The notes below the pieces were generated by a model that was given only the letters and a program-made list of their open reading frames with translations, made no database searches and was not told the origin of the DNA. The position numbers and the translations under genes were made by a program. 64,000 nt of DNA. Source: Hydrogenophilales bacterium 16-64-46 (lineage in GTDB: Bacteria; Pseudomonadota; Gammaproteobacteria; Burkholderiales; Thiobacillaceae). This document shows, in pieces, positions 43,553 through 52,547 of the stretch; position 1 is the stretch's first letter; each line of letters starts with the position of its first letter. Location of the stretch: assembly GCA_002281775.1 (NCBI GenBank), contig NCGY01000005.1:62001-126000 (forward strand). Reading direction: 5' to 3'.

Positions 43553-44920
43553 ATGCTGCACATCTTCAATACCCTCACCCGTTCCAAGGAAGCTTTCGTC
43601 CCGCTGGTCCCCGGCCGCGTCCGCATGTACGTCTGCGGCATGACCGTCTATGACCTGTGTCACCTCGGGCATGCCCGGGTGTTCGTGGTATTCGACATGG
43701 TGACGCGCTGGCTGCGCGCCAGCGATTACCAGGTCGAATACGTAAGAAACATTACGGACATCGACGACAAGATCATTAAGCGCGCGGCTGAAAATGGCGA
43801 GTCGCCCGCCGCCCTCACCGAGCGCTTCATTGCCGAGATGCACGCCGACGAGCGTGCGCTGGGTGTACTGCCGCCCGACCATGAACCGCGCGCCACCCAG
43901 TACGTCGCGCAGATGCTGGCCCTGATCGGCACGCTGGAGAAAAATGGCCTGGCCTACCCGGCCCCTAACGGCGACGTGTATTACAGCGTGCGCAGTTTCG
44001 CGCATTACGGGCGGCTGTCTGGCAAGAGCCTGGACGAGTTGCGCGCGGGCGAGCGGGTCGAGGTCGACCCCAACAAGCGTGATCCCATGGATTTCGTGCT
44101 ATGGAAAGCGGCCAAGCCGGGCGAGCCGGCTTGGGATTCTCCCTGGGGGCCGGGACGGCCGGGCTGGCACATCGAGTGCTCGGCGATGAGCGCGGAACTG
44201 CTGGGCAATCATTTCGATATCCATGGCGGCGGCCAGGATCTGCAGTTTCCGCATCACGAGAACGAGATTGCGCAATCCGAAGGCGCGCATGGCTGCACCT
44301 TCGTCAATTACTGGATGCACAACGGCTTCGTGCGGGTGGACAACGAGAAGATGTCGAAATCGCTCGGCAACTTCTTCACCATCCGCGAAGTGCTGGAGAA
44401 GTACGACGCCGAAGTGGTGCGTTTCTTCATCCTGCGTGCGCATTACCGCAGTCCCCTGAATTATTCCGACGCCCACCTGGACGACGCGCGCGGGGCGCTC
44501 ACGCGCCTTTATACCGCCTTGAAGGACGCACCGGAGGCGGCCGGGCCTGTCGACTGGGCCTCTCCCACCGCTGTGCGCTTCAAGACCGCGATGGACGACG
44601 ATTTCAATACGCCCGAAGCCCTCGCCGTGCTGTTCGAACTGGCGGGCGAGGCCAACCGGGGCGACGCCGGCGCGGCCCGGCAACTGCGGGCACTGGGCGG
44701 GGTGCTGGGTTTGCTGCAACGCCCGGCAGACGGTTTCCTCAAGGCCGGCGCAGGCGAGGGCGGCATGGACGAGGCCGAGATCGAAGCCCTGATCGCCGAC
44801 CGTCTGGCGGCCCGGCAGTCCAGGAATTTTGCCGAATCGGATCGTATCCGCGATGTGCTGAAAGCCGCAGGCGTCGCGCTAGAGGACGGCGCGGGCGGTA
44901 CCACCTGGCGACGCGGCTGA
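43553..44920 (+). CDS. cysS: Cysteinyl-tRNA synthetase
   Basis: A class I synthetase of 455 residues. The ATG at 43553 gives [22 protein letters not shown]-like motif is [12 protein letters not shown], the zinc Cys is in YVCGMTVYD, and KMSKS is in [13 protein letters not shown]. The gene is divergent from the TPR gene and ends at a strong terminator. Confidence 0.97.
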   Translation: MLHIFNTLTRSKEAFVPLVPGRVRMYVCGMTVYDLCHLGHARVFVVFDMVTRWLRASDYQVEYVRNITDIDDKIIKRAAENGESPAALTERFIAEMHADERALGVLPPDHEPRATQYVAQMLALIGTLEKNGLAYPAPNGDVYYSVRSFAHYGRLSGKSLDELRAGERVEVDPNKRDPMDFVLWKAAKPGEPAWDSPWGPGRPGWHIECSAMSAELLGNHFDIHGGGQDLQFPHHENEIAQSEGAHGCTFVNYWMHNGFVRVDNEKMSKSLGNFFTIREVLEKYDAEVVRFFILRAHYRSPLNYSDAHLDDARGALTRLYTALKDAPEAAGPVDWASPTAVRFKTAMDDDFNTPEALAVLFELAGEANRGDAGAARQLRALGGVLGLLQRPADGFLKAGAGEGGMDEAEIEALIADRLAARQSRNFAESDRIRDVLKAAGVALEDGAGGTTWRRG

Positions 44921-44950
44921 GACGGCGGGCGCTTTCCCGTCGCGGAATGG

Positions 44951-44978
44951 AAAAAGGGACGCCAGGCGTCCCTTTTTT
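44951..44978. terminator. Bidirectional intrinsic terminator after cysS
   Basis: AAAAAGGGACG-CCAGG-CGTCCCTTTTTT forms a GC-rich stem with A-tract and T-tract on its two sides, so it can stop transcription from cysS (plus) and from the convergent Met-rich gene (minus). Confidence 0.92.
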
Positions 44979-45000
44979 GTTGTGCCGGTGTTGCCGGAGA

Positions 45001-45759
45001 TTACTTGGCAGCGGGAGCGGCCGGTGCGGCAGCCGGCTGTGCGTAACCGGCGGGATTCCACATGCCCATCCAGGCATTGGGATCAAAGAAGTTGAAGCCA
45101 GCCGGGGCGGCGGCTCCGGCAGTGCCTGTTGCCGGTGCCATCCCGCTTCCCCAGCCGCCATAGGTGGCGGGGTTCATCGAGGCACCCATCCAGTTGGTGT
45201 AGAGCGCAGGATTCATCGGCGCCATCATCAGCTGCATCATGCGCGGATCCATGGGGGCCATCATCCACTTCATGTAGAGATTGGGGTTCATGGACTGCAT
45301 CATCATGTTCCACATGTTGGGGTCCATGGGCATCATCATCCAGCGCATCATCTTGCCAGGGTCGGCAAACTGGGTCATCAGCGCGGTGTAGAAATTGGGG
45401 TCCATGGAAGCCCCCATCCACTTCATGTATACATTGGGGTCGCTGAACTGCATCACGTTACCCATGACACGGGGGTCCATCATGCTGCCCATCATGCGGG
45501 TCCAGTTGCCCGGATCCATCATGTTCACGCCCATCTGCGTGTAGAAGCCGGGTTCGGTCACGGCGTTGGCCCAGGGCACGAACATCTTGGGATCGCGATA
45601 GGCCGAGCCGTTGCGGGTGAAGTCAGTCATGCGTTCCAGCCACTGCGCGCTGGTTTGCGGGGCGGTAACCGTTTCGGAGGCGGCGGGCGCGGAACCGTTG
45701 GCAAGGGCAGCAGAACTGCCGATCAGACCGAGTGCAATAACGAGGGTTTGGACTTTCAT
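45001..45759 (-). CDS. Exported methionine-rich tandem-repeat protein
   Basis: A 252-residue protein with a signal peptide (MKVQTLVIALGLIGSSAALA) and 41 methionines (16 percent). From residue 56 the chain is a tandem series of 12-13-residue units opening with Asp-Pro, Asn-Pro or Glu-Pro at 56, 69, 82, 95, 107, 120, 133, 146, 158, 171, 183 and 196, for example DPNVYMKWMGASM and NPNLYMKWMMAPM. An Ala/Pro-rich tail follows, with one more DPNAWMGMWNPAGY. There is no cysteine and almost no histidine. No known family is recognised. Possible roles, all inference: periplasmic copper/silver binding by thioethers, a methionine-oxidation sink, or a membrane-surface protein. It has its own promoter and terminator. 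Confidence 0.88.
   Translation of the reverse strand: MKVQTLVIALGLIGSSAALANGSAPAASETVTAPQTSAQWLERMTDFTRNGSAYRDPKMFVPWANAVTEPGFYTQMGVNMMDPGNWTRMMGSMMDPRVMGNVMQFSDPNVYMKWMGASMDPNFYTALMTQFADPGKMMRWMMMPMDPNMWNMMMQSMNPNLYMKWMMAPMDPRMMQLMMAPMNPALYTNWMGASMNPATYGGWGSGMAPATGTAGAAAPAGFNFFDPNAWMGMWNPAGYAQPAAAPAAPAAK
45175..45594 (-). repeat. Eleven tandem 12-13-codon repeats in the Met-rich gene
   Basis: Codons 56-195 encode eleven consecutive units with spacing 13,13,13,12,13,13,13,12,13,12,13. Shared positions are D/N-P at 1-2, an aromatic or Met near 5, Trp or Met near 8, and Met at 9 and 12/13. The DNA units (GGG-TCC-AT on plus) are similar enough to suggest growth by duplication. Confidence 0.85.
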
Positions 45760-45798
45760 GCTGACTCCTTGTGGGGGCGGATAAATAGGCTATTAAAA

Positions 45799-45812
45799 AG
45801 ATAATGTTATCT
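45799..45812. promoter_or_regulatory. Palindrome AGATAA-TG-TTATCT at the Met-rich gene start site
   Basis: A perfect 6-2-6 inverted repeat lies directly downstream of the inferred -10 element of the Met-rich gene, where the transcription start should fall, about 40 bases upstream of the ATG. This position suits a repressor operator. The regulator is not identifiable from sequence. Confidence 0.55.
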
Positions 45813-45813
45813 A

Positions 45814-45843
45814 ATTATTATGTTTATATCGGCACATTGTCAA
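45814..45843 (-). promoter_or_regulatory. Sigma-70 promoter of the Met-rich gene
   Basis: On the minus strand TTGACA (45838-45843) is a perfect -35, followed after 18 bases by AATAAT (45814-45819), one mismatch from TATAAT. The region is AT-rich compared with the window. It is the best-looking promoter seen in the sequence. Confidence 0.75.
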
Positions 45844-45887
45844 TGGCTGATATTCATCCGCGAGGTCAGTCCGGAGATAATCCAGCC

Positions 45888-46340
45888 ATGGCATCGACTG
45901 ACATTCTGTACTTGGGCACGCAGGACTGGCGGCATCCCGCCTGGCGGGGCAGGTTTTATCCGGACGACCTGCCGGACGACTGGTTGTTGTCGTATTACAA
46001 CAACCATTTCCAGTCGGTTTACCTGACGGCCGAGCAGGCGGCAGCGGCTACGCCGGAAGACTGGGCGACCTGGCTGGTGGATACGCTGGAGCGCTTTGTT
46101 TTTTTGGTGGAATTCGACGAAACCCTGAATCTGCCAGCATCGCCAAGGGTAAGGCTGGTACAGCCAGACTGGGCGGCCCGGCATCTGTGCTGGCTGGAGG
46201 CGGCCGGCGACCTGCGGGCCTTGTCGCAGCGCATCGCCGCCCACGCCGCCTCGGGCGAAGCGCTCTTCATCCTCAGTCGCACCGGCGATCTGGCGGGCCT
46301 GGATCAGGTTGCCGAACTGCGTCAGGTCATGGGCTATTGA
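45888..46340 (+). CDS. Short DUF72-like protein
   Basis: A 150-residue protein whose start, ILYLGTQDWRHPAWRGRFYP followed by LPDDWLLSYYNNHFQSVYL, resembles the N-terminus of DUF72 (YecE-type) TIM-barrel proteins. Those are about 250 residues and this one lacks the later barrel strands, so it is a half-length relative. The ATG at 45888 is chosen where similarity begins. It is divergent from the Met-rich gene and 84 bases before mlaF. Function unknown. Confidence 0.7.
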   Translation: MASTDILYLGTQDWRHPAWRGRFYPDDLPDDWLLSYYNNHFQSVYLTAEQAAAATPEDWATWLVDTLERFVFLVEFDETLNLPASPRVRLVQPDWAARHLCWLEAAGDLRALSQRIAAHAASGEALFILSRTGDLAGLDQVAELRQVMGY

Positions 46341-46424
46341 TCAGTTTTGCACGACCCGAAAGCCCGGAAATGCGACAGCCTCCGGTAAGATGATGCAGTT
46401 CAACAACACCACAGGTTCGATCCC

Positions 46425-47240
46425 TTGCAATCCGACAATCTGGTCGAAATCGCAGGTGTCGCATTTGGTTACGGTGCCCGGCCGGTTCTGAAGGGCATCA
46501 ATCTGACCGCCCGCCGCGGTCAGGTCGTGGCCATCATGGGCAGCAGCGGTTGCGGCAAAACCACACTTTTGCGTCTGATTGGCGGGCAGATCAAGCCCGG
46601 CCAGGGGACCGTGCGCGTTGCGGGCGAGTCGGTGGCCGAGCTCGACCAGAACGGGCTGTACCGGCTGCGTCGCAAGATGGGGATGTTGTTCCAATTCGGC
46701 GCGTTATTCACAGACATGTCGGTGTTCGATAACGTGGCCTTCCAGCTGCGCGAGCACACCGACCTTCCCGAAGACGCGATCCGCGATTTGGTGCTGATGA
46801 AGCTCAACGCGGTGGGGCTGCGCGGCGCGGCGCAGCTGATGCCGGCAGAACTGTCTGGCGGGATGGCGCGGCGAGTCGCACTGGCGCGCGCCATTGCCCT
46901 CGACCCCATGCTGGTGATGTACGACGAGCCCTTCGCCGGCCTCGACCCGATCTCGCTGGGCGTGACCGGCAACCTGATCCGCCGCCTCACCGATACGCTG
47001 GGCCTGACCTCGCTGGTGGTGACGCACGACGTGCAGGAGTCGCTGAAGATCGTCGATTACGTGTATTTCGTTTCCGATGGGGTGATCGTCGCGGAGGGGA
47101 CAGCAGACGAAATCCGCGCGTCCGACCTGCCGTATGTGCACCAGTTCGTGCACGGCGAGGCGGACGGTCCCGTGCCCTTCCATTACCCGGCGCGTGCCTA
47201 CGCGGACGATCTGGGGCTGGGAGGAGGGCGCAATGCTTAA
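46425..47240 (+). CDS. mlaF: Phospholipid ABC transporter ATP-binding protein MlaF
   Basis: MlaF powers the MlaFEDB inner-membrane complex that maintains outer-membrane lipid asymmetry. The 271-residue ABC ATPase has Walker [14 protein letters not shown], signature [19 protein letters not shown], Walker [13 protein letters not shown] and H-loop VVTHD. The start is taken as TTG 46425, since no ATG lies closer to the conserved N-terminus. Its end overlaps mlaE by eight bases. Confidence 0.94.
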   Translation: MQSDNLVEIAGVAFGYGARPVLKGINLTARRGQVVAIMGSSGCGKTTLLRLIGGQIKPGQGTVRVAGESVAELDQNGLYRLRRKMGMLFQFGALFTDMSVFDNVAFQLREHTDLPEDAIRDLVLMKLNAVGLRGAAQLMPAELSGGMARRVALARAIALDPMLVMYDEPFAGLDPISLGVTGNLIRRLTDTLGLTSLVVTHDVQESLKIVDYVYFVSDGVIVAEGTADEIRASDLPYVHQFVHGEADGPVPFHYPARAYADDLGLGGGRNA

Positions 47241-48021
47241 ACGCGCCCTTGAAAACCTGGGCAACCGCACGATCCAGGGCGTGTGGCGCATGGGTTTTGC
47301 CACCCGCTTTTTCTTTGCCGTGCTGATGCATTCCGGCACGGCTTTCCGGCGCTTTGGCCTGACCATCCGCGAGATGTATTTCACTGGCGTGCTCTCGCTC
47401 ATCATCATTCTGGTATCCGGGCTGTTCGTGGGGATGGTGCTCGGTCTGCAAGGCTACGAAACCCTCCAGACCTATGGCTCGGAAGAGGCGCTGGGCGTGC
47501 TGGTGGCCCTGTCGCTGGTGCGCGAACTGGGGCCGGTGGTGGCGGCGCTGCTGTTCGCCAGCCGGGCGGGCAGCGCGATCACGGCGGAAATCGGCCTGAT
47601 GAAGGCCACCGAACAGCTCTCGGCGATGGAGATGATGGCCGTCGATCCGATTGCGCGCGTGGTGGCCCCACGCTTCTGGGCCGGGGTGATCTCCATGCCT
47701 TTGCTCGCGGCGCTGTTTTCCGCGATGGGCGTGCTCGGCGGCTACCTTGTCGGCGTGCAACTCATCGGCGTGGACGAGGGCTCGTTCTGGGCGCAGATGC
47801 AAAGCGCGGTCGATTTCGAGCAGGATATTCTCAACGGCGTGCTCAAGAGCGCGGTCTTTGGCGTGGCCATTACGGCCATCGCCCTGTTCGAGGGCTACGA
47901 TGCGCCGCCCACCGCCGAAGGGGTGTCGGGGGCCACAACCCGCACTGTGGTGACCTCCAGCCTGGCCGTGCTGGCGCTGGATTTTGTCTTGACCGCATTC
48001 ATGTTCCGGGGACTCAACTAA
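47233..48021 (+). CDS. mlaE: Phospholipid ABC transporter permease MlaE
   Basis: A 262-residue permease with the MlaE-family core: [40 protein letters not shown], and a C-terminal hydrophobic helix. It is the transmembrane dimer of the complex. The ATG at 47233 is preceded by GAGGAGGG. It abuts mlaD. Confidence 0.95.
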   Translation: MLKRALENLGNRTIQGVWRMGFATRFFFAVLMHSGTAFRRFGLTIREMYFTGVLSLIIILVSGLFVGMVLGLQGYETLQTYGSEEALGVLVALSLVRELGPVVAALLFASRAGSAITAEIGLMKATEQLSAMEMMAVDPIARVVAPRFWAGVISMPLLAALFSAMGVLGGYLVGVQLIGVDEGSFWAQMQSAVDFEQDILNGVLKSAVFGVAITAIALFEGYDAPPTAEGVSGATTRTVVTSSLAVLALDFVLTAFMFRGLN

Positions 48022-48489
48022 ATGAACAAAACCGTGCTCGATCTCTGGGTCGGATTATTCGTCGTCGCGGGCATTGCTGCGCTGCTTTTCCTGGCCCTCA
48101 AGGTCGGCAGCATGAATACCGTCAACGCTGCGGACAGCTATGACGTCGTCGCCCGGTTCGAGAATATCGGCGGGCTCAAGGCACGCGCACCGGTCAAGAG
48201 CGCCGGCGTGGTGGTGGGGCGGGTCGACAGCATCCAGTTCGACACAGAGCTGTATGAAGCCAAGGTGACGATACGGGTCGACAAGCGCTATCCGTTTCCC
48301 AGGGATACTTCTGCCGCCATTCTCACCTCGGGCCTGCTGGGCGAGCAGTACATTGGCCTTGCCGCCGGCGGCGACAGCGTCATGCTGAAAAGTGGCGACA
48401 CCCTGAAGATCACCCAGGACGCAGTGGTACTGGAAAACCTGATTGGACAATTCCTCTACGGCAAGGCCCAGGAAGGAAGCCCGCAATGA
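48022..48489 (+). CDS. mlaD: Phospholipid-binding MCE-domain protein MlaD
   Basis: A 155-residue protein with one N-terminal membrane anchor (LWVGLFVVAGIAALLFLALK) and a single MCE domain (about 38-115), with the conserved LTSGLLGEQYIGL. MlaD forms a hexameric ring feeding lipids to MlaE. Its stop overlaps the next gene (ATGA). Confidence 0.95.
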   Translation: MNKTVLDLWVGLFVVAGIAALLFLALKVGSMNTVNAADSYDVVARFENIGGLKARAPVKSAGVVVGRVDSIQFDTELYEAKVTIRVDKRYPFPRDTSAAILTSGLLGEQYIGLAAGGDSVMLKSGDTLKITQDAVVLENLIGQFLYGKAQEGSPQ

Positions 48490-49850
48490 AATCCATCGTC
48501 CGTTCCCTCATCGCCGCCGGCTGGCTGGCCAGCCTGGCCGTACAGGCCGACAGCATCAGCCTCGACCAGGCCGTCGAAATGAGCCTCGCGGCCGACCCAC
48601 GCATCAAGGAACGCGAGCAGGTGGTGGCGGCGGCGCGCGCGCTGGTGCTGGAAGTGCGCGGCAACGCCGGCTGGCGGGTGAGCGCCAATGCCTTCGTCGG
48701 CCTCGCGCCCGAGGTCGAGGGCGGGTTCTACCAGGGCGGCGCGTTCACTTGCGCGCTGCCGCCGTGCACCCCGCGCAGCGACGGCGACAAGCTCGACGGC
48801 ATTTCGGACTGGACGCATCTCGACTTCGCGCTGATCAAGCCGCTGTTCACTTTCGGCAAGATCGAGCACTACGGCGACGCCGCGCAGGGCAACGTCGAGG
48901 TGAAAGAAGGCGAGCTCAAGCTGACGCGCGCGGACATCGTCTACGACACCAAGCGCGCCTATTACGGCTACCTGGCCTCGCGCGACGCCCACGCCTTCCT
49001 GCAGGACATCCGGACACGCGTCGATGAAGCGATCACCACCGTCGAACGTGATCTCAAGGAAGAGAACGGCGAAGTGCGGCAGTCCGACCTGTACGCCCTG
49101 CAGACCGCACGGGGCCTGATCGCGAAATACGTCCACCAGGCACACGCCATCGAAAAAATCAGCCTCGACGGCTTGCGGGTGTTGACAGGGGCCGGACTGA
49201 AGTCGGACCTGACCGTGACCGAGTCACGCATCGAGCCGGTGGCCTTTCCCGCGACCGAACTTGCTGAACTCCAGGCACGGGCGCTACAGGGCCGGGCCGA
49301 AATGCAGCAGCTCGAATCCGGCCTGCGCGCCCGTCGCGCCCTGCTCGCTGCGAAAAAGGCGGATCGCCTGCCCGATGTCTACGCTGGCGTGATCGGCCAG
49401 TTCAACTATGCCTCGCGCCGTGAGCGCCTGGACAATCCCTACCTCAACGACCCGTTCAACGGCGGCGGCCTGACGCCCGTTGTGGGCGTGAAATGGGACA
49501 GCGTGTTCGGCGTCGCCAACGCCCGGGTCGATCAGGCCCAGGCCGAGCTTGAAGCGCTGAATCACAAGCGCGCCTTTGCCGTGGCCGGCATCCCGTTCGA
49601 GGTGGGTGAAGCCTACGCCAACGCGCAGGCCAACTTTGACTCGCAACGCGACCTGGCCGCGGCCGCGGCTGCGGCGCGGCGCTGGATGGTGGCCTCGCTC
49701 GCCGACTTTTCGGCGGGCATAGAAAGCGCCGACAAGGTGGCCGAGGCCATCAAGAACTATGCACTGACCCAGACCGAATACCTGCGCACGCTCAACGACT
49801 ACAACCTGAACGTGGCGCAGCTGGCGCGTCTCACGGGTGAACTCAAATAA
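48486..49850 (+). CDS. TolC-family outer-membrane protein in the mla operon
   Basis: A 454-residue exported protein: signal peptide about 1-21, then two TolC/OEP repeats with long helices (ISLDQAVEMSLAADPRIKER ... LTRADIVYDTKRAYYGYLAS ... LAELQARALQGRAEMQQLES). TolC proteins form outer-membrane channels. It lies between mlaD and mlaC with a four-base overlap, so it probably belongs to the same pathway, perhaps where other bacteria use MlaA. Confidence 0.85.
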   Translation: MKSIVRSLIAAGWLASLAVQADSISLDQAVEMSLAADPRIKEREQVVAAARALVLEVRGNAGWRVSANAFVGLAPEVEGGFYQGGAFTCALPPCTPRSDGDKLDGISDWTHLDFALIKPLFTFGKIEHYGDAAQGNVEVKEGELKLTRADIVYDTKRAYYGYLASRDAHAFLQDIRTRVDEAITTVERDLKEENGEVRQSDLYALQTARGLIAKYVHQAHAIEKISLDGLRVLTGAGLKSDLTVTESRIEPVAFPATELAELQARALQGRAEMQQLESGLRARRALLAAKKADRLPDVYAGVIGQFNYASRRERLDNPYLNDPFNGGGLTPVVGVKWDSVFGVANARVDQAQAELEALNHKRAFAVAGIPFEVGEAYANAQANFDSQRDLAAAAAAARRWMVASLADFSAGIESADKVAEAIKNYALTQTEYLRTLNDYNLNVAQLARLTGELK

Positions 49851-49894
49851 GCCAGACGCGTCTACCCATTCACACACCTGAACAGGATCTCCCC

Positions 49895-50536
49895 ATGCTG
49901 CGTTCATTTCTGCTGACTCTTGCCCTGCTGCTGGGCAGCGCGACGGCGAGCGTGCGTGCCGCCGACGTGCCGCCGGACGTGCTGGCACGTACCACCACCC
50001 AGGACGTGATCGCCGTGCTGAAGCAGGACAAGGATATCCAGAGCGGCAACCTCAACAAGGTCTACCAGCTGGTCGAGGCCCGGATCCTGCCGAATTTCGA
50101 CTTCAACCGCATGACCCAGCTGGCCGTGGGCAAGCACTGGCCGCGCGCCACCGCGCAGCAGAAGCAGGCGTTGGTGACCGAATTCCGCAATTTGCTGGTG
50201 CGAACCTACGCTACCTCGCTGACGGCGTTTTCCAACCAGACCATAGACTTCAAGCCGCTGGTGATGAAACCCGACGACGACGACGTGACCGTGCGCAGTG
50301 AAATCCGTCAGCCGGGCGGACAGCCGTTGCCGATCGACTACAGTATGTACAAGACGGCGTTTGGCTGGAAGGTGTACGACGTGTCGATCGACGGCGTGAG
50401 CCTGGTGACTAACTATCGTGCGTCCTTTGCCTCTGCCGTCCGCCAGGGCGGGATCGACGGGCTCATCAAGACCCTGGCAGCGCAGTCGGCCAAGGCGGCG
50501 GCGCAGACCAAACCTGCGGCACGCAACGGATCATGA
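49895..50536 (+). CDS. mlaC: Periplasmic phospholipid carrier MlaC
   Basis: A 213-residue periplasmic protein with signal peptide (cleavage near residue 23, VRAADVPP) and the MlaC/Ttg2D fold: ILPNFDFNRMTQLAVGKHWP, TEFRNLLVRTYATSL, and YKTAFGWKVYDVSIDGVSLV. It shuttles phospholipid between membranes. Its stop overlaps mlaB. Confidence 0.94.
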   Translation: MLRSFLLTLALLLGSATASVRAADVPPDVLARTTTQDVIAVLKQDKDIQSGNLNKVYQLVEARILPNFDFNRMTQLAVGKHWPRATAQQKQALVTEFRNLLVRTYATSLTAFSNQTIDFKPLVMKPDDDDVTVRSEIRQPGGQPLPIDYSMYKTAFGWKVYDVSIDGVSLVTNYRASFASAVRQGGIDGLIKTLAAQSAKAAAQTKPAARNGS

Positions 50537-50802
50537 TGGCCTGCGCACAAGGTGTGTGCCGGTTCAGCGGGCCGCTGACGGTGGACACCGTGGCCGGGCT
50601 GCTTGACGAACTGCGACCCCACCTGGCCAGAGGCGTCACCCGCCTGGATTTCAGCGGCGTCGAACAGGCCGATTCGGCTGCGCTGGCGTTGATTTTCAGC
50701 GCGCAGCGGGGGGCCAGCGACCCGCTCAGCGTGAGCGGCCTGCCCGAAAGTTTTGTGACCCTGGCTGAACTTTACGGCGTGGCCGACCTGCTTCCGGTAT
50801 GA
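50533..50802 (+). CDS. mlaB: STAS-domain protein MlaB
   Basis: An 89-residue STAS protein; the motif FSGVEQADSAALALIF carries the Ser typical of the anti-sigma-antagonist fold. MlaB binds MlaF and stabilises the ATPase. It overlaps mlaC and the next ABC gene by four bases each. Confidence 0.9.
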   Translation: MMACAQGVCRFSGPLTVDTVAGLLDELRPHLARGVTRLDFSGVEQADSAALALIFSAQRGASDPLSVSGLPESFVTLAELYGVADLLPV

Positions 50803-51698
50803 GCCCGGCCATTCGGGTTGCCCGCCTCGCCAAACGATACGGCGGCACGCAAGCGCTGGACGGGGTCTCGCTGGAAATCGCACCGGGCGAATTCTTCGGC
50901 CTATTGGGCCCCAACGGCGCGGGCAAGACCACGCTGATTTCCATCCTTGCGGGCCTCGCCCGGCCGGACGCCGGCGAGGCGTTCGTGATGGGCCACGACG
51001 TCGTGCGTAACTACCGCGAAGCGCGCCGTGCGCTCGGCGTGGTGCCGCAGGAACTGGTCTACGATCCGTTCTTCAACGTGCGCGAAACCCTGCGCATCCA
51101 GTCAGGCTACTTCGGCCTGAAACACAACGACGACTGGATCGACGAGATCATGCATCACCTCGACCTCGTGCCGCACGCGAACAAGAACACCCAGGCGCTG
51201 TCGGGCGGCATGAAGCGCCGCCTGCTGGTGGCGCAGGCGCTGGTGCACAAGCCGCCTGTCATCGTGCTCGACGAACCCACGGCGGGGGTCGACGTCGATC
51301 TGCGGCGGTCGCTGTGGGCGTTTGTCAGCCGGCTCAACCGCGAAGGCCACACCATCCTGCTCACCACGCACTACCTGGAAGAGGCCGAAGCCCTATGCGG
51401 ACGCATCGCCATGCTGAAGGCGGGGCGCATCGTCGCGCTGGACGCCACCCGCAACCTGCTGCGACACACCAACGAACACTGCGCCAGCCTGCGGCTCGAC
51501 GCCGATACCCTGCCGGCCGAATGGCAGGCGCGGGTGCAGCGCGAGGCGGGGGGCAACTGGCGCTTGAGCTTCAGTGAATACTCGGAACTTGAGGCGCTGC
51601 TTGCCGCCCTGCGCGGCGCGGGCGTCAAGGTGCTGGAAATGCAGTTGCTGGAACCCGATCTGGAGGATGTCTTCACCGACATCATGAAACGCGCATGA
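50799..51698 (+). CDS. ABC-2 exporter ATP-binding protein (YadG-like)
   Basis: A 299-residue ABC ATPase with Walker A GPNGAGKTTLIS, signature ALSGGMKRRLLVAQALVH, Walker B VIVLDEPTAGVD and TTHYLEEAE. It is of the DrrA/YadG type that pairs with ABC-2 permeases. The partner permease follows after an 80-base segment. Substrate unknown; this pair commonly sits downstream of the mla genes in betaproteobacteria. Confidence 0.9.
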   Translation: MSPAIRVARLAKRYGGTQALDGVSLEIAPGEFFGLLGPNGAGKTTLISILAGLARPDAGEAFVMGHDVVRNYREARRALGVVPQELVYDPFFNVRETLRIQSGYFGLKHNDDWIDEIMHHLDLVPHANKNTQALSGGMKRRLLVAQALVHKPPVIVLDEPTAGVDVDLRRSLWAFVSRLNREGHTILLTTHYLEEAEALCGRIAMLKAGRIVALDATRNLLRHTNEHCASLRLDADTLPAEWQARVQREAGGNWRLSFSEYSELEALLAALRGAGVKVLEMQLLEPDLEDVFTDIMKRA

Positions 51699-51781
51699 AT
51701 TTTCCACCCCTACGCCGCTTCACGCCGCTTTCCCCTTTAGGGGCAAGAAACGCTTGGGTCGGCCCGGCGCTTTTCTCGTGA
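51695..51781 (+). CDS. Possible 28-codon linker ORF between the ABC ATPase and permease
   Basis: An ATG overlapping the ATPase stop (ATGA, 51695) opens a 28-codon frame (MNFPPLRRFTPLSPLGARNA...) whose TGA overlaps the permease GTG start (GTGA, 51778). The peptide shows no family features. It may only carry ribosomes across the gap. Confidence 0.3.
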   Translation: MNFPPLRRFTPLSPLGARNAWVGPALFS

Positions 51782-52533
51782 ACGGATTGCCGGCCCTGTT
51801 CTACAAGGAAATGCTGCGCTTCTGGAAGGTGGCGGTGCAGACCGTGGTCGCGCCGGTGGTGACGGCGCTGCTCTACCTGCTGATCTTTTCGCACGTGCTG
51901 GAAGACCACGTCCAGGTCTATCCCGGCGTGACCTACACCGCCTTCCTGGTGCCCGGCCTGGTGATGATGAGCATGCTGCAGAACGCCTTCTCCAACAGCT
52001 CGTCCAGCCTGATCCAGTCAAAAATGCAGGGCAACATCGTCTTTGTGATGCTCTCGCCGCTGTCGTATCTGGAATTCTTTCTGGCGTATCTGGGTGCGGC
52101 GATCATCCGCGGCTTGGTGGTGGGGCTGGGCGTGTGGGCGGTGACCTGGGGTTTCGAGCCGTTTGCCGTGGCGCACTGGGGCTGGCTGCTGGCGTTTTCG
52201 CTGCTATCGTGCGGCGTGCTGGGTGCGCTGGGCATCATCGCCGGCATCTGGGCCGAGAAATACGACCAGCTGGCGGCGTTCCAGAATTTCCTGATCCTGC
52301 CGCTCACCTTTCTGTCCGGGGTGTTCTATTCCATCCATTCGCTGCCGGCATTCTGGCAGACGGTGTCGCATTTCAACCCGGTGTTCTACCTGATCGATGG
52401 CTTCCGCCATGCCCTGGTCGGCCAGTCCGACACCGATCCGTGGCTGGGGCTGCTGGTCGCCGGGGCCTGCTTTGTGGCAATATCCGCGCTCACGTTGATG
52501 CTGCTGAGAAGCGGCTACAAACTCCGACACTGA
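51778..52533 (+). CDS. ABC-2 exporter permease (YadH-like)
   Basis: A 251-residue membrane protein with six hydrophobic segments, of the ABC-2 type: LPALFYKEMLRFWKVAVQTV, YTAFLVPGLVMMSMLQNAF and FLILPLTFLSGVFYSIHSLP. The GTG at 51778 is chosen because the TTG at 51754 adds residues not typical of the family. Partner of the preceding ATPase. Confidence 0.88.
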   Translation: MNGLPALFYKEMLRFWKVAVQTVVAPVVTALLYLLIFSHVLEDHVQVYPGVTYTAFLVPGLVMMSMLQNAFSNSSSSLIQSKMQGNIVFVMLSPLSYLEFFLAYLGAAIIRGLVVGLGVWAVTWGFEPFAVAHWGWLLAFSLLSCGVLGALGIIAGIWAEKYDQLAAFQNFLILPLTFLSGVFYSIHSLPAFWQTVSHFNPVFYLIDGFRHALVGQSDTDPWLGLLVAGACFVAISALTLMLLRSGYKLRH

Positions 52534-52547
52534 GAGAAAGCGCACGC

